Shown here: piece by piece, positions 1 through 5,818 of the stretch
Numbering within the stretch: the stretch's first letter is position 1
Layout: each line of letters begins with the position of its first letter
Assembly: GCA_045538895.1 (NCBI GenBank)
Contig: JAZQEH010000029.1
Location: forward strand, 1 to 10,238
Length of the DNA stretch: 10,238 bases
Source: UMGS902 sp045538895
GTDB lineage: Bacteria; Bacillota; Clostridia; Oscillospirales; CAG-272
Direction of reading: 5' to 3'
The notes under the pieces: generated by a model
Databases searched by the model: none
Seen by the model: the letters and a program-made list of their open reading frames with translations, nothing else
Told to the model about the DNA's origin: nothing
Program-made: the position numbers and the translations under genes

Positions 1-40
1 ATTTACAGTCTGCCCCCTTTGGCCGCTCGGGAACGCTCCC
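1..40 (-). tRNA. tRNA-Tyr (anticodon GUA), 5' half only
   Basis: On the minus strand, position 40 is the first base of a tRNA whose 5' part reads GGGAGCG, then TTCCCGAGCGGCCAAAGGGG, the typical start of a bacterial tRNA-Tyr with its GGCCAAAGG D-loop region. The anticodon loop CTGTAAA follows, with anticodon GTA at positions 6-4. The window ends at the first base of the 3' anticodon stem, so the variable arm, T-arm and acceptor 3' strand lie outside. It sits 25 nt downstream of tRNA-Thr and has no promoter of its own, so it is probably processed from the same transcript. The identity is recognised from sequence; the fold beyond the edge cannot be checked. Confidence 0.9.
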
Positions 41-65
41 TTATTCAATTTGTACCTCAAAGAGG

Positions 66-141
66 TGGAGCTGGTGGACGGATTCGAACCCCCGACCTGC
101 TGATTACAAATCAGCTGCTCTACCAGCTGAGCTACACCAGC
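66..141 (-). tRNA. tRNA-Thr (anticodon UGU), complete with encoded CCA
   Basis: The 76-nt gene folds as a full cloverleaf on the minus strand. The acceptor stem is GCTGGTG with CACCAGC, the D-stem GCTC with GAGC, and the anticodon stem GCTGA with TCAGC, enclosing loop TTTGTAA. The anticodon TGT lies at positions 108-106 and reads ACA. The T-loop is TTCGAAT, the discriminator base is T, and CCA is encoded at 68-66. One oddity is the T-stem GGGGG opposite CCGTC, which gives one G-G mismatch and one G-T wobble. The gene is first in a Thr-Tyr tRNA array transcribed from the promoter at 170-198. Confidence 0.97.
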
Positions 142-169
142 GTGAATGTTTGTCTCACGCGACTTCGTT

Positions 170-198
170 ATTATATCACGCTGATTTTTGTTTGTCAA
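170..198 (-). promoter_or_regulatory. Perfect consensus sigma-A promoter of the tRNA array
   Basis: Read on the minus strand, TTGACA (198-193) and TATAAT (175-170) are separated by exactly 17 nt. Both hexamers match the housekeeping consensus completely. Transcription should start near 163, leaving about 20 nt of leader before tRNA-Thr. Such a strong promoter is expected for stable RNA genes. Confidence 0.93.
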
Positions 199-246
199 TA
201 TCTTTTTTGAATTTTTTTAAAATTATTATTTTAAAATGCTTTTGCA
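199..246. promoter_or_regulatory. AT-rich spacer between divergent promoters, possible shared UP element
   Basis: This stretch separates the -35 of the minus-strand tRNA promoter (193-198) from the -35 of the plus-strand HAD-pepD promoter (247-252). Positions 199-236 are almost pure A and T and contain TTTTAAAA twice (215-222 and 229-236). A-tracts directly upstream of -35 hexamers are the usual binding site of the RNA polymerase alpha C-terminal domain, so both promoters could use it. The role is an inference; the base composition and the repeat are seen directly. Confidence 0.45.
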
Positions 247-276
247 TTTACATAGCTATACGAAATATGTTATAAT
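247..276 (+). promoter_or_regulatory. Sigma-A promoter of the HAD-pepD unit (extended -10)
   Basis: TTTACA (247-252) and TATAAT (271-276) are separated by 18 nt, and TG at 268-269 gives an extended -10 (TGTTATAAT). Transcription should begin near 283, about 30 nt before the ATG chosen at 313. The promoter fires divergently from the tRNA promoter. Confidence 0.8.
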
Positions 277-302
277 AATACCATAAATCAATATCACAGA
301 AT

Positions 303-306
303 GGAG
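303..306 (+). promoter_or_regulatory. Ribosome binding site that fixes the HAD start at 313
   Basis: GGAG at 303-306 lies 6 nt before the ATG at 313. The in-frame ATG at 301 has only a weak purine run (CACAGA) upstream and would contain this site inside its own second codons. The site therefore favours 313 as the real start. Confidence 0.75.
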
Positions 307-312
307 TCATTC

Positions 313-1020
313 ATGCTAAGCGGTAAAAAGCTTATAATTTTTGACCTTGACGGCACACTTATAAATTCGGTTGGCATCTGGAATGAGGTAGACAGGCGTT
401 TTATAAAATCATTCGGATACGATCCTGACGGAACAGACGTACAGGCACAACGTGATGCAATGCTTCGCAAATTCAAAGCATCCGACACTCCGTATCGGGA
501 CTATTGCAAGTACATGGGAGAAAAGTACAATTCGCCTCTGTCACCCGACGAGCTTGTGAGGCTCCGCTACGAGATCGCCGACGAGCTTGTTGTAAACGAC
601 GTTCACTACAAGCCGTATGCCGATGAGTTTATAAAAGAACTGAAAAAGCGAGGCTTTTTATTGGCTATCGCTTCGACAACTCTGCGTTCAAACCTTGAAG
701 TTTATCTCACCCGCAACAAAAAAATAATCGAAGCCGCACCGCTTGACAGCATTTTCGATTTGATTCTCACAAGAGAGGATGCCACGGAAATGAAGCCAAG
801 TCCCGAAATTTACAACCGTGTGGTTGAGCATTTCGGACTCGATAAAAGTGAATGCATTATTTTTGAAGATTCGCTTATCGGAGTTGAAGCGGCAAATGCC
901 GCAGGAATTGATGTTGTTGCGGTGTATGACGAGCACTCGGAGCGTGACAGGGACGAGTTGACCCGCCGCAGCATTGCATACTTTGAAAACTACAAAGAAT
1001 TAATGGAGATTATAAAATGA
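313..1020 (+). CDS. HAD-superfamily phosphatase, subfamily IA (phosphoglycolate phosphatase / beta-phosphoglucomutase-like)
   Basis: This is a cytosolic phosphatase or phosphomutase of 235 residues, the usual length for the family. Motif I is FDLDGTL (residues 10-16, nucleophile Asp11, acid/base Asp13). Motif II is Ser121-Thr-Thr in AIASTT, motif III Lys161 in EMKPSPEIY, and motif IV Glu185-Asp186 in IIFEDSLIGVEAANAAGI, which closes the Mg2+ site. Residues of about 20-100 between motif I and motif II form the helical C1-type cap seen in subfamily IA. The start at 313 is preferred over the in-frame ATG at 301 because GGAG lies 6 nt before it. Its stop overlaps the pepD start by 4 nt (ATGA), so the two genes are probably translationally coupled. 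The cap sequence does not reveal the substrate; sugar phosphates, phosphoglycolate and nucleotides are all possible. Family assignment is firm, exact function unknown. Confidence 0.93.
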   Translation: MLSGKKLIIFDLDGTLINSVGIWNEVDRRFIKSFGYDPDGTDVQAQRDAMLRKFKASDTPYRDYCKYMGEKYNSPLSPDELVRLRYEIADELVVNDVHYKPYADEFIKELKKRGFLLAIASTTLRSNLEVYLTRNKKIIEAAPLDSIFDLILTREDATEMKPSPEIYNRVVEHFGLDKSECIIFEDSLIGVEAANAAGIDVVAVYDEHSERDRDELTRRSIAYFENYKELMEIIK

Positions 1021-2429
1021 AAGTTTTAAACGGACTTAAGCCCGAAAGAGTTTTTTACTTTTTTGAGGAAATTTCAAAAATCCCGCACGGCTCGGGTAAC
1101 ACCGACAAAATCAGCGATTTTTGCGTTAATTTTGCAAAAAATCTCGGACTTGAGGTTATAAAAGACGAATACAACAACGTAATTATCAAAAAGCCCGCTT
1201 CAAGCGGATACGAAAATCACGCCACTGTTATTTTGCAGGGACACCTTGATATGGTTTGCGAAAAAGAGCCGGATTCCGGAATCGATTTCCTTACGGACGG
1301 ACTTGAGCTTATAGTTGACGGGGATTTTATTTCTGCAAACGGTACAACTCTCGGCGGTGACGACGGCATAGCAGTTGCAATGGTACTGGCTATACTTGAA
1401 GACAATACCCTTGCACATCCGCCAATCGAAGCACTCTTTACCACCGACGAGGAAACGGGCATGTACGGTGCAGAGGGACTTGACGTTTCCTCTCTTTCGG
1501 GCAAAATGCTTATCAACATCGACTCGGAGGAGGAGGGTATTCTCACCGTCGGTTGTGCAGGCGGTGCCCGTGCAGACATCGTATTGCCACTGAAAAAAGA
1601 AAAGGTTACCGCTCCCTGCTACAGAATAATGCTTGACGGTCTTATCGGCGGTCATTCGGGTGCAGAAATAGACAAAGGACGGCTGAATTCTAACGTAACG
1701 CTTGGAAGATTTATCAGTTCTCTTCCTTTTAATTATAATATAGTAAATATACACGGCGGTCTTAAGGACAACGCTATCCCAAGAGCCTCCGAAGCTATTA
1801 TCTCATGCAACGAAAATCCTGCAGACCTTGTAGCAGAGTTCATTGCCTCGTCAAAGGTAGATACCGACCCGGATCTTACAATCACCGTAGAGAATACAAC
1901 GGCAACCGAGTGTTTCGATGCGGAAAGCAGCAAACGCATAGTTGGTTTTCTCTGCACAGTTCCAAACGGCATCCAAAGCATGAGTGCCGATATTAAAGGT
2001 CTTGTACAAACTTCGCTTAATCTCGGTGTGCTTAAAGTTGAAAACAATGCACTTAAAGCGACGTTTGCGGTTCGCAGTTCGGTAAATGCAGAAAAATATG
2101 CTCTCCTCGACAAATTAGCCGCAGTTGCCGAAAGTTTCGGCGGTGAATACAATTCTCACGCACACTACCCTGCTTGGGAATATCGCAAGGTTTCGCCTTT
2201 GCGTGATACTATGGCTAAAGTATACGAAAATATGTACGGCAAATCACCAAAAATTGAAGCCATCCACGCAGGACTCGAATGCGGTCTGTTCTCCGACAAG
2301 ATCGACGGACTCGATGCAGTTTCATTCGGTCCCAATCTCTATGACATCCACACAACACGTGAAAGAATGTCTGTAGAATCGGTAAAAAGAACCTACGAGT
2401 ACCTTATCGAATTATTAAAGGCTCTCTGA
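1017..2429 (+). CDS. pepD: Cytosolic non-specific dipeptidase (aminoacyl-histidine dipeptidase, M20C)
   Basis: The protein is a metal-dependent peptidase of 470 residues, close to the length of Escherichia coli PepD. It should cleave dipeptides, including Xaa-His, in the cytosol. Metal-site motifs appear in family order: QGHLDMV (His76, Asp78), TLGGDDGIAVA (Asp115 region, bridging ligand), TTDEETGMYGA (Glu145/Glu146, general base and ligand), NIDSEEEG (Asp169), and LYDIHTTRERMS (His445) near the C-terminus. The dimerisation or lid domain lies in between, with GGHSGAEIDKGRLNSN at about residues 211-226 and a C-terminal AGLECGLF segment. There is no signal peptide. GGAG at 1005-1008, inside the HAD gene, precedes the ATG by 8 nt. 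The oligopeptide importer genes begin 308 nt downstream on the same strand, which fits a role in degrading imported peptides. No strong terminator follows, so some read-through into opp is possible. Confidence 0.95.
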   Translation: MKVLNGLKPERVFYFFEEISKIPHGSGNTDKISDFCVNFAKNLGLEVIKDEYNNVIIKKPASSGYENHATVILQGHLDMVCEKEPDSGIDFLTDGLELIVDGDFISANGTTLGGDDGIAVAMVLAILEDNTLAHPPIEALFTTDEETGMYGAEGLDVSSLSGKMLINIDSEEEGILTVGCAGGARADIVLPLKKEKVTAPCYRIMLDGLIGGHSGAEIDKGRLNSNVTLGRFISSLPFNYNIVNIHGGLKDNAIPRASEAIISCNENPADLVAEFIASSKVDTDPDLTITVENTTATECFDAESSKRIVGFLCTVPNGIQSMSADIKGLVQTSLNLGVLKVENNALKATFAVRSSVNAEKYALLDKLAAVAESFGGEYNSHAHYPAWEYRKVSPLRDTMAKVYENMYGKSPKIEAIHAGLECGLFSDKIDGLDAVSFGPNLYDIHTTRERMSVESVKRTYEYLIELLKAL

Positions 2430-2437
2430 TTTTATTG

Positions 2438-2452
2438 AATTTTCCAAAAATC
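2438..2452 (+). promoter_or_regulatory. Possible CodY-like box upstream of opp
   Basis: The 15-mer AATTTTCCAAAAATC matches 12 of 15 positions of the CodY consensus AATTTTCWGAAAATT. CodY represses peptide and amino-acid uptake genes in many Firmicutes. However, the site lies 47 nt upstream of the opp -35, and an AT-rich intergenic region can produce such a match by chance. This is a weak candidate only. Confidence 0.2.
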
Positions 2453-2499
2453 TTTCCGTCAAAAAAATAACAAAAAACGCAAAAAGGCTGCCCTTTGGG

Positions 2500-2528
2500 T
2501 TGACATTTGCAAAAATATATAGTATAAT
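2500..2528 (+). promoter_or_regulatory. Perfect consensus sigma-A promoter of the opp operon
   Basis: TTGACA (2500-2505) and TATAAT (2523-2528) are separated by exactly 17 nt, all twelve bases consensus. The expected start site is about 2535, which leaves a leader of roughly 200 nt before oppB. This is far longer than needed for translation and carries several hairpins. A weak stem (AAAGG 2483-2487 with CCTTT 2492-2496) lies just upstream but has no U-tract, so it is not called as a terminator of pepD. Confidence 0.9.
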
Positions 2529-2550
2529 GATGCAGAATGTTTTATAGTCA

Positions 2551-2603
2551 TTTGCGTAAAGACGCAAAACCCACACGCGAAACAGCCTTTCGGGTGTGTT
2601 TTG
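2551..2603 (+). promoter_or_regulatory. Two overlapping, mutually exclusive hairpins in the opp leader
   Basis: Hairpin A pairs TTTGCGT (2551-2557) with ACGCAAA (2562-2568) around a 4-nt loop. Hairpin B pairs CAAAAC (2565-2570) with GTTTTG (2598-2603), ACAC (2573-2576) with GTGT (2594-2597), and CGAAA (2578-2582) with TTTCG (2588-2592), with a CC bulge, one G-G mismatch and loop CAGCC. Bases 2565-2568 belong to both, so A and B cannot form fully at once, as in attenuators and riboswitch expression platforms. No run of U follows B, so a simple intrinsic terminator is unlikely. I do not recognise a known riboswitch or T-box motif. The pairings are seen directly; regulation is inferred. Confidence 0.5.
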
Positions 2604-2650
2604 TGTTGCAATTTTGACTGTTAGAATAATGCAAATCGCCAACGATACCG

Positions 2651-2695
2651 CAATAGGGGGACCCCTATTGTTATGCTTTGCCTTGCAAAGCATAA
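2651..2695 (+). repeat. Two abutting perfect hairpins in the opp leader
   Basis: The first hairpin pairs CAATAGGG (2651-2658) with CCCTATTG (2663-2670) around GGAC. The second begins at the very next base and pairs TTATGCTTTGC (2671-2681) with GCAAAGCATAA (2685-2695) around CTT. Eight and eleven perfect base pairs with no spacer would allow coaxial stacking. No U-tract follows, so these are not terminators. They end 28 nt before the oppB Shine-Dalgarno and could be a structured leader element, an mRNA-stabilising structure, or a dispersed palindromic repeat inserted in the leader. Searching the genome for copies would distinguish these. Confidence 0.65.
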
Positions 2696-2723
2696 CGGTG
2701 CAATATCCGCGGCAACATAGAAC

Positions 2724-2729
2724 AAGGAG
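2724..2729 (+). promoter_or_regulatory. Ribosome binding site that fixes the oppB start at TTG 2738
   Basis: AAGGAG at 2724-2729 is followed after 8 nt by TTG at 2738. The alternative in-frame GTG at 2729 uses the last base of this site and has no other upstream site, so TTG is the more credible initiator. Confidence 0.7.
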
Positions 2730-2737
2730 TGAATATT

Positions 2738-3664
2738 TTGGACAGCAAACTCGCACTGTATATCGTAAAACGCGTTCTTCTTGCGATTTTTACGGTGTTT
2801 TTGATTATTACGATAACGTTTTTCGTTACCAGAGCCATTCCGGGCGGTCCTTTCCTTTCAGAAAAGTCCCCAAGCCCTGAAGTAATGGCTGCAATGGAAG
2901 CAAAATACGGTCTTGATAAGCCTCTTTTCGAGCAGTATCTCACCTATCTCAGCGACCTTTTGCACCTTGACTTCGGTCCCTCCATCAAAATGAGAGGCCG
3001 CAACGTTATGGATCTCATTATGGACGGTTTCTCGGTTAGTGCCAAAAACGGTCTTATTGCGGCATGCATCGCTATCGTTATAGGTCTTACCCTCGGTGCG
3101 GTTGCGGCAGTATTCCATAACAAGTGGATAGACAAGCTCATCATGGTGCTTTCTACCGCTTTTGTTGCAATGCCCTCTTTCGTAATTGCAACTATTCTGC
3201 TTCTTATTTTCTGTATCAACTTCAAGATATTCCCTGCAAATGGAAGCATGGAGGGCGGTCTTGTGCTCCCCATCATTTCGCTTGCACTCTACCCCATGTC
3301 ATACATCACACGTCTTACACGTTCAAGCATGCTTGACGTACTCGGTCAGGACTACATCCGTACCGCACGTGCAAAGGGCGTTTCGGGTACAAAGGTTATC
3401 TTCAAGCACTCGCTTAAGAACGCAGTTACCCCCGTTATTACTTACGTTGGTCCCATGATTGCGTTCATTCTCACAGGTTCGCTGGTTGTTGAGAAGATTT
3501 TCGCAGTTCCCGGTCTCGGTGAATATTTCTATTCCAGCATTATCAACCGTGACTACCCCATGGTTATGGGTACCACCATATTCCTTGCAACTCTTATGGT
3601 TACCATGACTCTTCTTTCTGATATTTGTTACAAGATCTTCGACCCTCGTGTCGATTTGAGCTAA
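2738..3664 (+). CDS. oppB: Oligopeptide ABC transporter permease, OppB/DppB type
   Basis: This is one of the two membrane subunits forming the peptide channel in the cytoplasmic membrane; it has 308 residues, typical for the family. About six hydrophobic segments are visible (near residues 11-31, 103-126, 136-160, 177-193, 236-256 and 277-299). The N-terminal region has the OppB hallmark TITFFVTRAIPGGP (about 25-38), followed by an extracellular loop with the KYGLDKPLFEQYLTYL motif. The cytoplasmic coupling loop QDYIRTARAKGVSGTKVIFK (204-223) is the EAA-type motif contacting the ATPases, and the C-terminus ends with YKIFDPRVDLS. A TTG start at 2738 is chosen because AAGGAG lies 8 nt before it. 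It is the first gene of the operon, 14 nt before oppC. Opp and Dpp permeases cannot be told apart with confidence from sequence alone. Confidence 0.93.
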   Translation: MDSKLALYIVKRVLLAIFTVFLIITITFFVTRAIPGGPFLSEKSPSPEVMAAMEAKYGLDKPLFEQYLTYLSDLLHLDFGPSIKMRGRNVMDLIMDGFSVSAKNGLIAACIAIVIGLTLGAVAAVFHNKWIDKLIMVLSTAFVAMPSFVIATILLLIFCINFKIFPANGSMEGGLVLPIISLALYPMSYITRLTRSSMLDVLGQDYIRTARAKGVSGTKVIFKHSLKNAVTPVITYVGPMIAFILTGSLVVEKIFAVPGLGEYFYSSIINRDYPMVMGTTIFLATLMVTMTLLSDICYKIFDPRVDLS

Positions 3665-3678
3665 GGGAGGTTTAGAAA

Positions 3679-4776
3679 ATGAAAAAGAATAACGAAACAC
3701 TCCCGAAGAAGAATCCTTTGAGCCTTCAGCTTGACGTTTCAAAGTTTGAAATGGCTACCGAGGACGAAAAGTATCTCCAGCAACGCATGCGCCCCAGCAC
3801 CACGTTCTTTAAAGACGGTATGCGCCGTCTTGCCAAGAACAAGATTGCAATGACATGTCTTATTTTGCTCACTCTTATCGTTCTTATCGTAATCTTTGTT
3901 CCTATGTTCTACCCCTACAGCTACTCTGCGCAGCTCGGTAACATCAAGGGACAGCTCCCCGACTCCTCTTACAGAAACTTGAAGCCCTTTGAATACGGCG
4001 AAACCGAACAGGCTAAAATTGCCGCTGGCGAATTTGTATTCCCACACATTTTCGGTACCGATGACGCAGGCCGTGACTATGCGATCCGTGTTATTTACGG
4101 TGCTCGCGTTTCGCTTGCGGTTGGTCTTTTTGCAAGTATCATCGTGCTTATTATCGGCGTTATCTACGGCTCTGTTTCCGGTTACTACGGCGGCAAGGTC
4201 GATATGATAATGATGCGTATTGTTGATATTATCTACTCCTTGCCCGACCTCCTTATGATCATCCTCTTCTCGGTTGTTCTTAAGAGCGTATTTACAAAAG
4301 AAGACGGCACAAGTATTCTTGACGGCACAGTCCTTGAAAAGCTCGGTGTAGGTATGATCAGTATCTTCATCGTGTTTGCAGTTCTCTATTGGGTAAGCAT
4401 GGCAAGACTTATCCGCGGTCAGATTCTTACCATCAAGCAGCAGGACTACGTTCTTGCGGCACGTTCTATCGGTGCTTCGGGTAAGCATATCATTATCCGC
4501 CACATGATTCCTAACTGTATCAGTGTTATCATCATTTCTACGGCACTTCAGATTCCTTCGGCTATCTTCACCGAAAGCTTCCTTTCTTTCATGGGTCTCG
4601 GTGTTGACATGCCCATGCCCTCGCTCGGTTCTCTTGCTTCCGATGCACTTAAGGGCATAAACTCCTATTCGTACCGTTTGATCATCCCGGCAGTTGCTAT
4701 CTGCCTCATCGTTTTGTCTCTCAACCTGCTTGGCGACGGTCTTCGCGATGCGTTTGACCCCAAACTCAAGAAATAA
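3679..4776 (+). CDS. oppC: Oligopeptide ABC transporter permease, OppC/DppC type
   Basis: This is the second channel subunit, 365 residues. It is longer than many OppC proteins because of a charged cytoplasmic N-terminal extension of about 55 residues and an enlarged external loop (about 80-124) after the first membrane helix (about 55-76). The family motif FGTDDAGRD is at 125-133, followed by YGARVSLAVGL. Further helices lie near 146-165, 190-203, 223-242, 281-295 and 335-351. The EAA coupling loop QDYVLAARSIGASGKHIIIR is at 255-274, and the family C-terminus GDGLRDAFDPK at 352-362. The Shine-Dalgarno GGGAGG overlaps the end of oppB (3665-3670) and lies 8 nt before the ATG. It pairs with OppB as a heterodimer and is followed after 16 nt by oppD. 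Confidence 0.93.
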   Translation: MKKNNETLPKKNPLSLQLDVSKFEMATEDEKYLQQRMRPSTTFFKDGMRRLAKNKIAMTCLILLTLIVLIVIFVPMFYPYSYSAQLGNIKGQLPDSSYRNLKPFEYGETEQAKIAAGEFVFPHIFGTDDAGRDYAIRVIYGARVSLAVGLFASIIVLIIGVIYGSVSGYYGGKVDMIMMRIVDIIYSLPDLLMIILFSVVLKSVFTKEDGTSILDGTVLEKLGVGMISIFIVFAVLYWVSMARLIRGQILTIKQQDYVLAARSIGASGKHIIIRHMIPNCISVIIISTALQIPSAIFTESFLSFMGLGVDMPMPSLGSLASDALKGINSYSYRLIIPAVAICLIVLSLNLLGDGLRDAFDPKLKK

Positions 4777-4792
4777 TTAAGAGGTATTCAGC

Positions 4793-5818
4793 ATGGAAAA
4801 GTTATTAGAAGTAAAAGACCTGCATACCTCATTCTTCACTCCGGCAGGTGAGGTAAAGGCAGTTAACGGCATCTCTTTCTCGCTTGAGAAAGGCAAGGTG
4901 CTTGGTATCGTAGGTGAGTCCGGCTCCGGTAAGAGCGTTACCGCCTACTCTATTTTGCAGATTCTTGCAAATCCCGGTAGAATCGTATCGGGTAGCGTAA
5001 AGCTCAATGGCGAAGAGCTTGTTGGTGCGTCCAAGGCGAAGATGGGTACCATTCGCGGTAACAAAATAAGTATCATCTTCCAGGACCCTATGACAAGCCT
5101 TAACCCCGTTTATACTATCGGCAATCAGCTTATGGAAGCTATCATGCTTCACACAAAGCGTAACAAGGCCGAAGCACGTGCCCGTGCAATAGAAATGCTT
5201 GAGCTTGTAGGCGTAAACGAGCCCGAAAAGCGTATCAAGCAGTATCCCCATGAGTTTTCCGGCGGTATGCGTCAGAGAGTTATGATCGCAATGGCACTTG
5301 CCTGCGAGCCTGACATTCTCATCGCAGACGAGCCTACCACAGCACTTGACGTTACCATTCAGGCACAGATCCTTGACCTTATGAAGGATCTCCAGAAGAA
5401 GCTCGGCATGGCAATCATCATGATTACCCATGACCTTGGCGTTGTTGCTGAAATGTGCGACGAAATCATCGTTATGTACGCAGGCGAAGTTTGCGAACGC
5501 GGCACTGCTGACGAGGTTTTCTACAACCCCAAGCACGAATATACCCGCGGTCTGCTCCGCTCCATCCCTAAAGTTGATGATAACGACGAAAGACTCATTC
5601 CTATCGGCGGTCACCCCGTTGACCTTCTCAATATGCCCGACGGTTGTCCTTTTGCCCCCCGTTGTGACCGTGCCATGAAGGTTTGCCTTACCCACAAGGC
5701 AAAGGAAATCCTTATCAATAACGACCACGCTTCGGCATGCTGGTATAACCTCAAGGATGCTATTGAAGCTGGTACACTTACTAAAGAACAAGTAGAGGAG
5801 ATGTATAATCATGAGTGA
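4793..5818 (+). CDS. oppD: Oligopeptide ABC transporter ATP-binding protein, OppD/DppD type
   Basis: This is one of two ATPases powering import on the cytoplasmic face; 341 residues. Walker A is GESGSGKS (41-48), the Q-loop Gln97 in FQDPMTSLNP, the signature FSGGMRQR (155-162), Walker B DILIADEPTTALD (174-186, catalytic Glu180), and the H-loop His213 in ITHDLGVVAEM. The C-terminal oligopeptide-transporter domain (about 240-320) contains Cys285, Cys291, Cys298 and Cys316 in CPFAPRC, VC and ACW contexts. In OppD/DppD-type ATPases such a cysteine set binds a [4Fe-4S] cluster; here that is inferred from the pattern. AAGAGG (4779-4784) lies 8 nt before the start. The last 8 nt overlap oppF, indicating coupled translation of the two ATPases. 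Confidence 0.95.
   Translation: MEKLLEVKDLHTSFFTPAGEVKAVNGISFSLEKGKVLGIVGESGSGKSVTAYSILQILANPGRIVSGSVKLNGEELVGASKAKMGTIRGNKISIIFQDPMTSLNPVYTIGNQLMEAIMLHTKRNKAEARARAIEMLELVGVNEPEKRIKQYPHEFSGGMRQRVMIAMALACEPDILIADEPTTALDVTIQAQILDLMKDLQKKLGMAIIMITHDLGVVAEMCDEIIVMYAGEVCERGTADEVFYNPKHEYTRGLLRSIPKVDDNDERLIPIGGHPVDLLNMPDGCPFAPRCDRAMKVCLTHKAKEILINNDHASACWYNLKDAIEAGTLTKEQVEEMYNHE

Noticed and set aside
19..210. A 63-codon plus-strand frame across the tRNA genes
   Set aside because: It runs antisense through two tRNA genes and the tRNA promoter; this is a classic spurious ORF.
1200..1754. A 184-codon antisense frame within pepD
   Set aside because: In register with pepD codons and without any family resemblance; pepD itself is complete with all metal ligands.
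2483..2496. A possible terminator after pepD (AAAGG-CTGC-CCTTT)
   Set aside because: Only 5 bp with no U-tract on the plus strand; the position just upstream of the opp -35 is suggestive but not sufficient.
2596..2880. A 94-codon frame from the opp leader into oppB
   Set aside because: It overlaps the start of oppB in another frame, spans the leader hairpins and lacks a ribosome site.
3739..4503. A 254-codon antisense frame over oppC
   Set aside because: Same codon-bias shadow, in register with oppC, with His/Asp/Asn-rich low-complexity translation.
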